Source of the DNA: Teratosphaeria epicoccoides
Taxonomy: Eukaryota > Ascomycota > Dothideomycetes > Mycosphaerellales > Teratosphaeriaceae
Assembly (NCBI GenBank): GCA_021401465.1
Contig: JADDMT010000083.1
Location: forward strand, 62,001 to 126,000
Length of the DNA: 64,000 bases
Reading direction: 5' to 3'
Shown here: positions 11,570 through 21,988 of the stretch, piece by piece
Position numbering within the stretch: position 1 is the stretch's first letter
How the letters are laid out: each line of letters starts with the position of its first letter
Made by a program: the position numbers and the translations under genes
Notes under the pieces: model-generated
Database searches by the model: none
Seen by the model: only the letters and a program-made list of their open reading frames with translations
What the model was told of the DNA's origin: nothing

Positions 11570-14371
11570 ATGAAGGCGGAAGTGGGAGCCATCATGCAGC
11601 GACGAACCATTTGTTTTCCACGTCATGGCACACGCAACATCATGCAGCATGGCGACTCGGACTTCCCGGAAGAACTCTTGAGACGGTACTCGCCAGCTGA
11701 GAACAATGCAGTGGAGGCGCTGGTGACGCTCAAGCGGGAACTGCAGACGATGTCGACGCATGATTTCTGGTCGGCGGTCACCGAAGGCATGTCGAAAATA
11801 CTGAGCGCGGAAATGTCTTTCGTGATGAAACGGGTGTTGGTAGATGATCAGAAGGCGCCTGTGGAGATGCCACCGCTGGGCGAGCCTGGAAGCTGTATGA
11901 TGGCCGCTGCCTTTCACTACTGCGCAAATGATGGGTCGCGGAATACCATCAAGCAGAACAAATTTCACGCCTATGGGTGTCCATGCGCGTACATGCGGCA
12001 TGACAAGGTGTTCTTGGTCCCTGAGAGGTTGAGCGAATTCATCACCGACAACCCAAACAGACTCCCCACTCCTGCCGAGGCATATATTGGCATGCCGCTT
12101 TTCGCTGAGGGCAAATGCTTTGCGCACTTCGGCGTCATGTGGTCGAGAGAAGGGACCGCACAAAGATCTCTTTCCTGGGCTTTCATCGAGATGCTACTTC
12201 ATTCCCTGGAAGATGTGATCGGCCAGCGATTTCTGGAGGGCGTCAACTTCATTCGATCTTCGCCCGCACCACGGGAGAGGCAGTGCGTGATACCTCACGA
12301 TGCTGTGACCATCGCTCAGTCCCTCCGGCCTTACGCCGGATCGCTCTCTCACGAGCTTCGAACACCAATGCAAGGCGTTGTTGGCATGCTGGACGTGATG
12401 TACGCCACTGTGCAAGAAGCAGTAGAAACTTCGGCGGATGCGAAGTTGCGACAGATATTCGAGGATCTCAAGGTAAACATAGAGGTGGTGCAAGACAGCT
12501 CACGGAGAGCTGTAGAGGCCGCGGACAACGTTGTGCACGCATATGACATGAACATGTCGATACCCGACGGTCCTCCTGGGGGATTTCCTGATGATTCCGT
12601 CAACTCTGTGTCCCCCCATTCTGGGACTGCGCCGGACAATCGTTCAGATATTCTGATTGCGGGTCACAACTTACCTCTAACACGAAAACGTCGTCGGCAT
12701 GACGAGGCCTTTTCACAGAACGGCGGCGCCGGTAGCGTTTCTAAGTACCCACGGTGGGACGGCGCGGCCTCAACTTGGGCACGCGAAACCGAGGCAAGCC
12801 AGGAGATGAGAGATGGCTTGCACGAGGCCGAGCATGTCCGCGCTCATGCGTCAACTGAGCGCGAGGCTGATGAGTTGATGAGTTCTAGAGGTAACAGTTC
12901 TGCGTGTAGTCACGCGTATTCCAGCCGTGGCACAGCCCCGGGGCTGAGACACGCTAATTTGCGAGAACTGTTCCAGTACATCATCAACGAAGGGTTGAAA
13001 GTGGGCGGCAGACCGGATTCGGCAACAGCTCAGGTAACGGAGCATGGAGAAAGGATTGAAGTGCGGGCTCGAGGCTCAGACGGCATTGTCAGTACCAAGG
13101 TCATCAACTGGAGCGTCGATCCGAGCGTGCCAGGAACAATCTTGATTGATGAAAAGGACCTGACCAAACTCATATCCTGTGTCTTCTTGAACGCAATCAA
13201 ATTCACGAGCCAGGACGATGGTCGCGTAGACATTCAGGCACGGCTGAGCTCACGGGGCAAGTATGTCAGTATCAAGATCTCCGACAATGGCCCTGGCATC
13301 CCAGCAGCGTTCTTGCCAAAGCTGTTCAAGCCCTTCTCACAGGAGAACGGCTCCTTGACGCGGCAAAGTGAGGGACTCGGCCTCGGCTTGATGGTCGCCA
13401 AGGGCATTGCGAGGAAGTTGGGAGGTGATCTAATGTGCACAAGGGCAGAAACGTCGGGCGCACAACACGGGACCGACTTCGAGATCAAAGTTTCCATTAT
13501 GGCTGAGGAAGCTATCAGCCGGCAATCATCACCTCTCGCATCGCCTATGCCTCGCGCTAATCCGCTCTCTCGGACTCCGACTCAGCCAGAAACTCCACAG
13601 CACCCGCCCACGCCAGCAGCACCTGCAGATCCTCGCATGTTCACCGAAGCACTGCACGAAGCGGTCAATGTGGCGCCTCCGAGCTGCAGTGATGTGCCTG
13701 GAATGTGCCGTCCGAGTACATCCCTGCCGCCACGGTCACACCCGACGCCTCCAGCTCAGCAAGCGAACTCGACCACCTCTTCATCACTCACACCTACGAA
13801 CGGCATTGAGCAGAGACGCACCATTCGCACGAACGTATCGAATCCGGCGGTCGATCGCGAACTGGCGATCAACTACCCGTTGAACTTCCTCGTCGCCGAA
13901 GACAACAAAATCAATCGCAAGCTCCTGGTGTCGATGCTAGCTAAGTTGGGATACAAGACCGTCTACGAGGCCCACGATGGCGCCGAAGCTGTGCGCCAGA
14001 TGAAAGTTCCGCGGGCGCGGCACGCGCAAGTTGACGTCGTGTTGATGGACTTATGGATGCCTCTCCTAGACGGACTCCAAGCCTCTCAGCTGATCCTTAA
14101 TGTGGGTTTCGACAATGATGGTGAGGGTAGGGCGGACAAGAGCAGTGTCAAGAAACCAATCATACTTGCTGTGACGGCTGACTCAACGAGAGCAACGCTT
14201 GAAAGGGCATATAACTGCGGGATGACTGGGCACATGACCAAACCATACCGAATGGTAGATCTCCAAAGATTGATAGTCGATTGCTGCACCGAGAAGCCAG
14301 AGCGTCAAAGGACATTCGAGAGCCGTAAGACCGTAGGTCTGCTGCCAGGCCCGACGCGCAACGAATTTTAG
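11570..14371 (+). CDS. hybrid histidine kinase with GAF-like sensor and receiver domain
   Basis: This 933-residue protein is a cytosolic two-component sensor. Residues about 45-230 form a GAF-like input region with the AYGCPCAYMRHDKVF and AYIGMPLFAEGKCFAHF segments. The H-box reads SLSHELRTPMQGVVGM, with phospho-accepting His261 (codon at 12350). After a long variable insert (about 330-465) the ATPase domain shows an N-box (LNAIKFTSQ), the SDNGPGIP box and the EGLGLGLMVAKGIARKLGG box. The receiver domain begins with FLVAEDNKINRKLL and carries the phospho-acceptor Asp827 in VVLMDLWMP, then LAVTA and MTKP. There are no transmembrane segments. In-frame ATGs at codons 9 and 25 are alternative starts. 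A second receiver tail lies just downstream (14341-14643) and could be spliced in; see the separate entry. Partner phosphotransfer proteins are not in the window. Confidence 0.9.
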   Translation: MKAEVGAIMQRRTICFPRHGTRNIMQHGDSDFPEELLRRYSPAENNAVEALVTLKRELQTMSTHDFWSAVTEGMSKILSAEMSFVMKRVLVDDQKAPVEMPPLGEPGSCMMAAAFHYCANDGSRNTIKQNKFHAYGCPCAYMRHDKVFLVPERLSEFITDNPNRLPTPAEAYIGMPLFAEGKCFAHFGVMWSREGTAQRSLSWAFIEMLLHSLEDVIGQRFLEGVNFIRSSPAPRERQCVIPHDAVTIAQSLRPYAGSLSHELRTPMQGVVGMLDVMYATVQEAVETSADAKLRQIFEDLKVNIEVVQDSSRRAVEAADNVVHAYDMNMSIPDGPPGGFPDDSVNSVSPHSGTAPDNRSDILIAGHNLPLTRKRRRHDEAFSQNGGAGSVSKYPRWDGAASTWARETEASQEMRDGLHEAEHVRAHASTEREADELMSSRGNSSACSHAYSSRGTAPGLRHANLRELFQYIINEGLKVGGRPDSATAQVTEHGERIEVRARGSDGIVSTKVINWSVDPSVPGTILIDEKDLTKLISCVFLNAIKFTSQDDGRVDIQARLSSRGKYVSIKISDNGPGIPAAFLPKLFKPFSQENGSLTRQSEGLGLGLMVAKGIARKLGGDLMCTRAETSGAQHGTDFEIKVSIMAEEAISRQSSPLASPMPRANPLSRTPTQPETPQHPPTPAAPADPRMFTEALHEAVNVAPPSCSDVPGMCRPSTSLPPRSHPTPPAQQANSTTSSSLTPTNGIEQRRTIRTNVSNPAVDRELAINYPLNFLVAEDNKINRKLLVSMLAKLGYKTVYEAHDGAEAVRQMKVPRARHAQVDVVLMDLWMPLLDGLQASQLILNVGFDNDGEGRADKSSVKKPIILAVTADSTRATLERAYNCGMTGHMTKPYRMVDLQRLIVDCCTEKPERQRTFESRKTVGLLPGPTRNEF

Positions 14372-14643
14372 GAATTGAATTCGCACCTGATGATGACGAG
14401 AGTGCCGCTGAAATGTTCATGAAGAAGCCTGCTGTCCTTGCAGTGACGGCGAACGTGACCGACGGCGCGCTCGAAAGAGCGTATCATTCTGGGATAACGA
14501 GTTACATGACCAAGCCGCATGAAACGGTGGATTTGCAACGGTTGATTTTAGAATATTGTGCCAGGAAGAGTGTATTGTTGAATGCGGACGATGTGAAAGA
14601 GTTGAGCGGCCTGACGCCGAATGTCACCATGAGAGGTGTATGA
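14341..14643 (+). other. duplicated receiver-domain tail, possible alternative 3' exon of the histidine kinase
   Basis: Read in the +1 frame relative to the kinase, this stretch encodes a second version of the C-terminal half of the receiver domain. It has KKPAVLAVTA, LERAYHSG, YMTKP and VDLQRLILEYC, then TPNVTMRGV and a TGA at 14641. It matches the first copy at about 28 of 46 aligned residues by hand count. The homology starts before the kinase's stop codon, so the two overlap in different frames. A GTGAGG donor at 14121 and a TTTTAG acceptor ending at 14371 would join the two copies in frame and give a 940-residue protein with this tail instead of the first. The first copy would then be a 251-nt intron. 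The alternative is a non-coding relic of a tandem duplication. Confidence 0.6.
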
Positions 14644-15154
14644 TGTTGGGCATGATGCTGATGTCCCGGTAGTCTTGTACAAAGTGGACTATGTAGATAG
14701 AGATATGTGACGAATACAGTAATATCGCGCCGTGTCCAACAGGTGCCCAGTTCGCTGTACAGAGGCTCCTGGACCCAATCACGACCACCGCACCCGGTCC
14801 TGGCAGTTCAGCAACCGGAAATCTTGGAATCAACCGGTCCAAGCTCATGTTAGGACGCAGGTCCGCTCGAATTTGACTCGACGAACCCGTTCTTCGATGA
14901 CATCTAAACTTCAAGACGACGCTGGTGAGCTATACCGCCCCACCACATTCTCGCCCCCGCCATTCATCATTCGTCTTCACACACTACTGCGTGGATTTCC
15001 TGGATATCGATGGCTCCTGCGACGTCATTGCCATGGGCGGGTTCATGCTCATATAAAAGTCGGTAGGTGGAAGATTCCCCTCTTCCACAGACATCAGAAT
15101 CCAGGAACACAGACCATACACATCACACACACCCATCTCAAAGATCCCGCCACC
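14644..15154. other. promoter region of the dienelactone hydrolase gene
   Basis: No gene seen. A pyrimidine-rich leader lies just before the ATG at 15155, and a TATA box at 15052-15058 lies 97 bp upstream of it. Confidence 0.5.
15052..15058 (+). promoter_or_regulatory. TATA box
   Basis: TATAAAA sits 97 bp before the start codon of the dienelactone hydrolase and is followed by a CT-rich leader, the usual arrangement of a strong fungal promoter. Confidence 0.6.
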
Positions 15155-16137
15155 ATGTCGACTGGAGTAGGAATGGGCTCATGCTGCATGAGCGGCCACA
15201 TCGCCTCTGGCACCCCCAAAGGCCGTGAGGAGACGATCGCCGGCCTCCCCACCTACGTCGCCGAGCCCTCCAACGGCGACAAAAGCAAGTCCATCGTCTT
15301 CATCAGCGACATTTTCGGCTACAAACTCAACAACGTGCGCTTGCTGTAAGTCTTCAACATCCCCCCTCCCCCTCCCTTTACCCGTAACCACCAATCTTCC
15401 CTCGTTCTTTACAAAGAAAAAGAGACAACCACCACTTCAAAAAACCCCTCTACTAAACCCACCCCTTCAGCGCCGACGAATATGCCGCCCACGGCTTCAC
15501 CGCCTACATCCCCGACTTCCTCTCCAACGACGCCCTCCCCGAATCGCTCCTGAAATCCATCGAGCCCACACTGCCCGAGCGCGCCCAACAATCGCTCACC
15601 GACAAAGCGACCGCGACCGCGACCGTCGGCGCCCACCTGGGCCCCTGGCTGCTCAAGCACCGCGAAGCCGTGGTCCGCCCGCTGATCGAGACCTACCTCT
15701 CGCAGATCCGGGACCAGCCCGGCACCGCCAAGCTCGGCGCGCTCGGGTTCTGCTGGGGCGGGCGGTACGCGATCCTCGCGGCGCAGAAGCCCTTCTCCGG
15801 CCTCCCCGGGAAGGGCGTCGACGCGGCGTTCGCGGCGCACCCGAGCTTGCTGAGCGTGCCGGCGGATTTCGAGCCCGTGGCGGTCCCGCTCGGCGTCGCG
15901 TTGGGGGAGCGCGATAGTCTGGTCGGGGAGGCGGAGCAGGGGAAGATCATGCGCGTGATGGCGGCGAAGAAGAAGGGGGAGGGGGAGGGGGAGCGCGTGG
16001 AGCATAGCGAGGTCAAGATTTATCCAGACCAGATTCATGGGTTTGCGTTGAGGGGGGATTGGGCGGACGAGAAGAGTAAGAAGGCGATTGATGAGGTTAC
16101 GAGGCAGGGGGTTCAGTGGTTCAGTAAGTATTTGTAG
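15155..16137 (+). CDS. dienelactone hydrolase family protein
   Basis: Exons 15155-15345 and 15471-16137 join to a 285-residue protein. The 125-nt intron starts GTAAGT, has a TACTAAA-like branch site and ends TTCAG; the junction restores NNVRLLADEYAAHGF. The fold is an alpha/beta hydrolase of the dienelactone hydrolase family, with nucleophile Cys158 in GFCWGG, Asp212 in GERDSLV and His253 in QIHGFA. That Cys-Asp-His triad is characteristic of the family, which opens cyclic esters such as dienelactones from catechol breakdown; many fungal members are of unknown substrate. A short low-complexity KKKGEGEGE insert lies before the last strand. No secretion signal, so probably cytosolic. The coding sequence is notably GC-rich. 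Confidence 0.9.
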
Positions 16138-16340
16138 GCGTGGGCGGCGGTTAGATGGGGTAGTCGGAGACGAATTTGGAAGTTTCGTTACGTGAAAACT
16201 TTCCGAATAAGTTTTTGAACGTGCGGAAGTGCAAGAATTACTCTGTGCCGAGTATTACATAGTGCATTTCGTCCGTCTATGTCTAATACCGCCACTCATC
16301 CAAAAACTGCTTCACAACACTTGATCAGTGCGTATAGCAT

Positions 16341-19300
16341 CTACTCCCCCTTCTTCCTACCACTCCCCTCCACCCTCCCCCTGCCCCTTCCCTCCGCCCT
16401 CGCCATAAAAAGCCCCCTCTCGACCCACTTCAACACTTCATCGATCCCGATAATCGGCACACTCCACCCAAGCACAATCTTCCACTCCTCCCGACCCAGC
16501 GGTACGATCCCGAAGATCCCCTGCAACGCCGGCGTGTACACCAGGATGAAATGCAGCACCATTGACAACGTGATGGCGTACACGAGCACCATGTTGTGCC
16601 ACAATGGTAACGTGAGCAGGGATTCGGAGCTCGAGAGCGCGTTCATGGCGTTGAGCATCTCGATCACCACGAGGATGGAGAGGGAGATGGTGGACGCGGT
16701 GAGGGCGTCGAAGCCCGAGAAGATGGAGCAGGAGATGTTGGCGAAGGGGAGGGATGTGCTGGTGCAGCGGTGGAAGTGGGTCTGCAGGAAGTATTGTCAG
16801 CATATCGCCGGCAAAAGTGTCTTGAGGGTGTGAGATGACTTACGAGCTGCCAGAAAGTGATCTGCGGACCACCCTGGTAGAAGAGGAAATACCACGCATA
16901 CCCACCCACTGTCGCGAGACCAACGTAGGTGCCAATCACCATATATCGGAAGAACAGCCATCCGCCCACAAGCGGCTCGTCTCTCTTACGAGGCGGTCGC
17001 TTCATCACATCGTGATCCGGTGGGTTGAAGCTGAGCGCGGTGGCAGGAAGACCATCCGTGACCAAGTTAACCCACAGGAGTTGCACCGGGATGAGCGCCT
17101 CTGGCATACCGAGCGCGGCAGTCAGGAATATAGACACGACCTCACCGATGTTTGACGAGATGAGGTACCGGATGAATTGCTGGGTGTTGTTGTAGATACT
17201 GCGGCCCTCTTCGACAGCAGATTCGATCGTGGCAAAGTTGTCGTCGGCCAGAACCATGTCGGCGGCGAGCTTGGCCACATCGGTACCAGTGCCCATTGCA
17301 ACACCGATGTCGCTCTTCTTCAGCGCAGGGGCGTCGTTGACTCCATCACCAGTCATAGCCACAACCTCGCCAGCTGTTTGAAGGAGGTCTACCAACTTCG
17401 ACTTGTGTGTAGGCTCAGTACGTGAGAACAAGGATGCATTCTTCGCAGCTTGGAGTTTCTCGTCCTCACTCAGATCGTCGAATTGGCGACCGGTAAAGCT
17501 TTTTCCTTTCAAGTCCTCATCCTCGCCGAAGACGCCAATTTGTCTGCAGATCGTCTCAGCTGTCGTCTGGTTGTCACCAGTGATGACGACAACACGAATG
17601 CCAGCTTGGCGACACTGTCGAATGCTCTCTGCGACCTCCGGACGAGGCGGATCAAGCATACCGACAAGACCAAGAAGCATCATGCCCTGCTCAAGTTGCT
17701 CGTACTCTTTGGTCGTCTTAGCCTTGCTTGCAAGACCGGTATTTACGCTGTCGACGCTGGCCAATGCAAGCACACGAAGACCGCGGTTCGCATATTCCAA
17801 GACCTCGTCCTGCAGCAGCGAAGCGAGCTTGCTCGACAGCTGCTCTCGCTTGCCGTTGCTGCCCACAAGGACGTGAGTGCAGCGAGCCAGTAGTGATTCC
17901 GGAGCGCCCTTGACGAGCAGCCTCTGCGAGTTACCGCTGCCAACAAGGACAGACATACTCTTGCGGTCACGGGAGAATTCGTAAGTCGATACAACCGGCG
18001 AAACAGCTTCATAGCGTTTGCTGACGTAGTGTACCTTTGCGTTGGGAGTCAACCCATTGCGCTGGGCGTTGTAAGACGCATCTGTGCTGCCAATCTTCTC
18101 GACCAGAACCCGTAGAGCACCCTCCGTAGCCTCGCCAACATTCGTGAAAGTTCGCTTATCGCTGTCGTATGATAGCGTTGCGTCGTTACACAGCGCGGCA
18201 ACTTCGGTTATGGCTGCGATCGTCTTCGATTCCGCTGCGGGATTCGCCACGCGCTTGCCATTCTTGGAGATGCTACCCTCGGGAGCAAAGCTGGTCCCCT
18301 CGACATCCAGCTCCTCCAACCCGCTCCCAGCCTCGTTGATGTGTACCACCTTTTGGACACTCATTTGGTTGGTTGTGAGCGTGCCAGTCTTGTCCGAGCA
18401 GATGACGCTGCAGCTGCCCAACGTCTCCACAGACGGCAGAGAGCGCACAATTGCGTTCTTCGCAGCCATCTTGCGGGTCCCGAGCGCCAGACATGTAGTA
18501 ATGACCACGGCCAGACCCTCAGGAATCGCTGCCACACCAAGCGACACTGCAATCTTGAGGTAGTAGATGGCGCCTTTCGTCCAGGAATTCCCATGTGAGG
18601 GATCGTTGAAGTGCCGGATATTGATCAACCAGACCAGAATACAGATACCACTGATTACCTTTGCCAACGTGTCTCCGAAGTCATTCAGCTTCTCCTTCAA
18701 AGGCGTCGGCTGGGAAATCTGCGCCGTGATACTCTCGTGGATATCCCCAATCGCCGTGTTCGGCCCCGTCAGAACCACCACCGCATGCGCCGTCCCAGTA
18801 ACCACGGTCGTCCCGGAGAACAAGATATTGATCTGATCCTGCTTCACCGCCTGCGCATCCCGAATCGCATGCACCTCCTTCCCCACACTCTCGCTCTCGC
18901 CTGTCAGGATACTCTGATCCACCCGAAAACTATTACTGTGGATGCTCAACAACCTGCAATCCGCGGGGATCCTGTCTCCCACCGCCACATGCACAATATC
19001 GCCCGGGACCAAATCATCCGCCTTCACTTCCGACAGGCGCCCACTCCTGACCACTTTGGCCTTGTTGGCGCTGTACTCCTGCAACGCCGCGATGGCTTTT
19101 TCCGCCGAAGACTCCTGAGTCACGCCCACGACTGCGTTAAGCACGAGGATGGTCAGGATGACGACGGGGTCGACGAAGGCGGTCCAGCCTTCTTCTTCCT
19201 CGAACAGAGCGAGGACGAAGGAGATGACGGCGGAGGCGAGGAGGATGATGACGAGCTGGTCTTTGAATTGCTCGAGGATGAGCTCCCAGAGGGGAGTCGG

Positions 19301-19501
19301 GGGCTCTTCGGGTATAGCTGTGGATGCACGGTCAGTATGGTGTGCGCATGTGATGGTGATGGTGATGATTGGAGGGAACGCACCGTTTCTGCCGTACTTT
19401 TGCCTCGCGGCGTTCACTGACACTTCCTGCAGACCCATCTGTTCCGAGACATTGAAATGCTCCAGCACCTCCTGAGGGGAGCGGATGTAGGCGTTGTCCA
19501 T
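16341..19501 (-). CDS. SERCA-type Ca2+-transporting P-type ATPase
   Basis: Three exons, complement(16341-16781, 16844-19317, 19384-19501), give 1010 residues, the usual SERCA length. The introns are 66 nt (GTGCGT..CACAG) and 62 nt (GTAAGT..TGCAG). The start [16 protein letters not shown] matches the family N-terminus. Visible motifs are TGES in the actuator domain, AAIPEGL in the fourth membrane helix, the phosphorylated Asp348 in [17 protein letters not shown] in the nucleotide domain, DPPRPEV and the [17 protein letters not shown] hinge. The pump moves cytosolic Ca2+ into the ER/secretory pathway at the cost of ATP. The lysine-containing tail ([11 protein letters not shown]..) ends in KKGE rather than a strict KKXX. 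The first intron has no stop and is a multiple of three, so its retention would insert 22 residues. Confidence 0.95.
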
Positions 19502-19503
19502 GT

Positions 19504-19558
19504 TGGTGTAGGTGGTGCAGGCGGTGTGGGTGGTGTAGGTGGTGTAGGTGGAGGTGGG
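19504..19558. repeat. GGTGTAGGTGGTG-type repeat in the SERCA leader
   Basis: About six imperfect 9-bp units (GGTGTAGGT and variants) lie immediately upstream of the SERCA start codon. On the coding strand they form a CCACCTACA-rich, purine-poor leader. Confidence 0.7.
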
Positions 19559-20143
19559 CCTGTCAGGAAGGACTGGACGTCGTCGCCTTCAAGGATCTGG
19601 ACTCGGTGACGGCATGCATTACTCGGGTCGAATGCGACGCCAGTGTTGTCTCAAAGCGTCGACACTGTGTGACTTGTGAAGATACAGACATGTAAAGAGA
19701 GCCCCGCGATGCAAGCTGGCCTTTCTTTTGGAGCTGCAGGAAGCATACTTACATCATGTTGCTTCGCCGCTTTCGGCCTATCGCTTCTAGCGTCCTTCTA
19801 TCTACAGGATCACATGCAGCGCCACATGAAGATGATAATCCTTCAATACCAACAGTCTTGCCATCTTCATCAATACAACATCTGCGTTCTACACCACGTT
19901 ATCCAGGTAACACTATCCATGATTTTCCTGTACATCTGCAGCACTTTCAATGCCGCTCAGTAGTCACACTGGGTGCTTGCTTTTACCCTCCCGTGAGCTT
20001 CCCACACGCTTGAACGCTTCATCGAATACTCATCATCGTACATAGTCGTCGAATGCTGCTACCACCCGGTCCAAATTACGGAGCCATGAACGCGATCAAG
20101 CGCTCAACGCGACTCCTGACCCTCTGCGTTCATCGCTTGACCT
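19559..20143. other. intergenic, no gene seen
   Basis: Between the SERCA leader and the 3' end of the next minus-strand gene I see only chance ORFs. The stretch must hold the SERCA promoter and the terminator of the 20144-21457 gene. Confidence 0.45.
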
Positions 20144-21457
20144 TCAAAAAGACTTTCCGGCCTGCGTATCCTGCGCACATTCCTCCTCGTCATCCGTCGG
20201 CAGCGGAGTCGGAAGCTGACCTGGTTCGTCTACATCCTGTCGGGTTGCCCGGTTCGGTGACGCAGACTGCCGTGGCGTCACTTCTTTGCTCGGTAGCTCG
20301 TGCATGCTGCCATAGCCAGAAAGGCCACGTTCTGCCGCAAGCTTCTGCGCTTCTCCTCGTATCCGCGCCACCTCTGCTTCCTCTTCCTCTTCAATCCGTG
20401 CCTCTTCCTGCTTGAGCTCATTCAGCGTCGGCACCACCTCCCGTACCGTTGCCGTCTCAGATGCATCCTCATCGATAGGTGAATGCACTTCACTGCCGTT
20501 GCGACTTCTTCTCCTTCCCACGCTATTCCTCAGACTTCTGCTGCTGGCCGTCCTTCGCGTGCTCGTCCTCGAACCGGTCGACGGCCTCTTGCCTTTCTTC
20601 CTAGCAGTCTTGGTAGAGCTGCTTTCAGTCCCTGTCTCAGGTCCAGAGGTCCCAAAGGTGTTTCTGCGCTCCAAGACCATGGCGAATTCGTCGTCAAGAG
20701 GTATGGCATCCTCGAGCTCTTCGTCTGAGGGGAAGATGTCGCCGCGACTACTGAAGCTATCAGTGGTGGTGCCCGAGGTCGCCGTCCCGCTCCTGGTCCT
20801 GCCATGTTTCCTGCCGGTACCACGGTTTTCGCTGAGCTCACTCTCTTCCAGCAGTGCTTCGCCTTCGGTGATGTCTCTGACCAACCTTCTGGTGGCAGGA
20901 TGTTCTTGTAGATCCGCTGCACTGGGCTGATATCGTAATGCTTTGCCTCCAAACAGTCTCCCGAAGAAACGATGGCCACTGCCCCCCGGTACCACTCTCG
21001 GGTCCGCCTCCAACTGTGCAGTGCTCTTCCGCCTGGCTCGTGGGTAGTTCATCCCTTTCTGCCGACTCGGCTGTTGAGCCACCGCACCATAGCCACCGGT
21101 CGCACCAGGGCCCGCCAGCAAGCGATCGAACTCGTCATTCCCACCCCACCCCAGCGACCCGTCGTTCTCATCCAAATCATCCCAATCGTCATAGAAGTCA
21201 AAGTTCAACTCCGCCCTCCCCCGACTCCGCGCACGGCCCCGCTGCCGTCGCAAACGATCGCGCTGGCTGTAGTTGAGCGCAGGACATGAGGCATCGATGC
21301 AGGTGGTGAAGCAGCTGCTGACGCCCTCGAAGCACGGCTTGACGTATCGCTGGCCGAGGATATATAAGCCGCTTTGGGCGGATTCCGTGGCAGTCTCGAC
21401 CGTCTGGCCAATCTCGTTCAGCCGGCGGCGGAACCTTGGATCATTGGTGCGATACAT
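20144..21457 (-). CDS. protein of unknown function with disordered C-terminal region
   Basis: This single 437-codon frame is well supported as coding by its length and bias, but I do not recognise a named domain. The first 60 residues look structured: a helical start RRRLNEIGQTVETATESAQ, then a cysteine-containing segment with SCFTTCIDASCP. Next come an Arg-rich patch (SQRDRLRRQRGRARSRGR) and an acidic Asp/Trp patch (FYDDWDDLDEND). The rest is mostly low complexity: Ser/Thr/Arg-rich stretches (about 270-330) and an acidic EEARIEEEEEAEVARIRG coiled coil near residue 360. There are no convincing membrane segments. The cysteines near residues 40-60 could be lipidated, which is only a guess. It is divergent from the methyltransferase gene, sharing a 531-bp promoter region. 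Confidence 0.75.
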   Translation of the reverse strand: MYRTNDPRFRRRLNEIGQTVETATESAQSGLYILGQRYVKPCFEGVSSCFTTCIDASCPALNYSQRDRLRRQRGRARSRGRAELNFDFYDDWDDLDENDGSLGWGGNDEFDRLLAGPGATGGYGAVAQQPSRQKGMNYPRARRKSTAQLEADPRVVPGGSGHRFFGRLFGGKALRYQPSAADLQEHPATRRLVRDITEGEALLEESELSENRGTGRKHGRTRSGTATSGTTTDSFSSRGDIFPSDEELEDAIPLDDEFAMVLERRNTFGTSGPETGTESSSTKTARKKGKRPSTGSRTSTRRTASSRSLRNSVGRRRSRNGSEVHSPIDEDASETATVREVVPTLNELKQEEARIEEEEEAEVARIRGEAQKLAAERGLSGYGSMHELPSKEVTPRQSASPNRATRQDVDEPGQLPTPLPTDDEEECAQDTQAGKSF

Positions 21458-21988
21458 GGTGTCATGTCATCATGGGCGGCTGGCATGAGGAGCGGTGTGG
21501 GTGTGGCGCACGTGAAAACAATTCAAGTCAAGGAAAAGGTCCTAGGCGTGATGGTGGCTTCAAGGCTTCAAGCTTCACGCTGCCGTGGCACAGGTGGGAC
21601 ATGGATTAGCTCTCGGCTCCAGGAAGTGTCAGCACGTGCAATCGCCCCCAATAATCTCTTGGAAGTCCATGCGTGTGGGAGGGAGCTTGGTCCATCTACG
21701 ATCTCAGGCACCCAGCAGCGCCTCGCCGGTCGATGGGCAGCCAAGCACTCGATGGCGGCTACGGAGGATCGGCCCGGTCCTTTTGCAACGATCGTGTCAC
21801 CGAATCGAGAAGGCGGTGGCCCAGACCCGTCCAGACATTCTCCGCCTGCAGGCGCGTTGCACTCCTGCCATTATTTGGAAGCTGCACTGTGCCACGATGT
21901 AGCTGCACCTTCCCTCTTCGTCTGCTGCCTGGACTAAGCTCCACTCCTGGTCGCGTCGTGCCTGCCTCACAGGTCAAGGTCGCGCAAA
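21458..21988. other. shared divergent promoter region
   Basis: This 531-bp gap separates the start codons of two divergent genes (unknown protein on minus, methyltransferase on plus). No further features recognised. Confidence 0.5.

Noticed and set aside
11230..11700. 156-codon ORF before the histidine kinase
   Set aside because: Overlaps the kinase start in another frame and shows no family resemblance; likely leader sequence.
18611..19420. 269-codon plus-strand ORF
   Set aside because: Antisense to the SERCA gene; its composition is the mirror of the acidic and hydrophobic coding strand.
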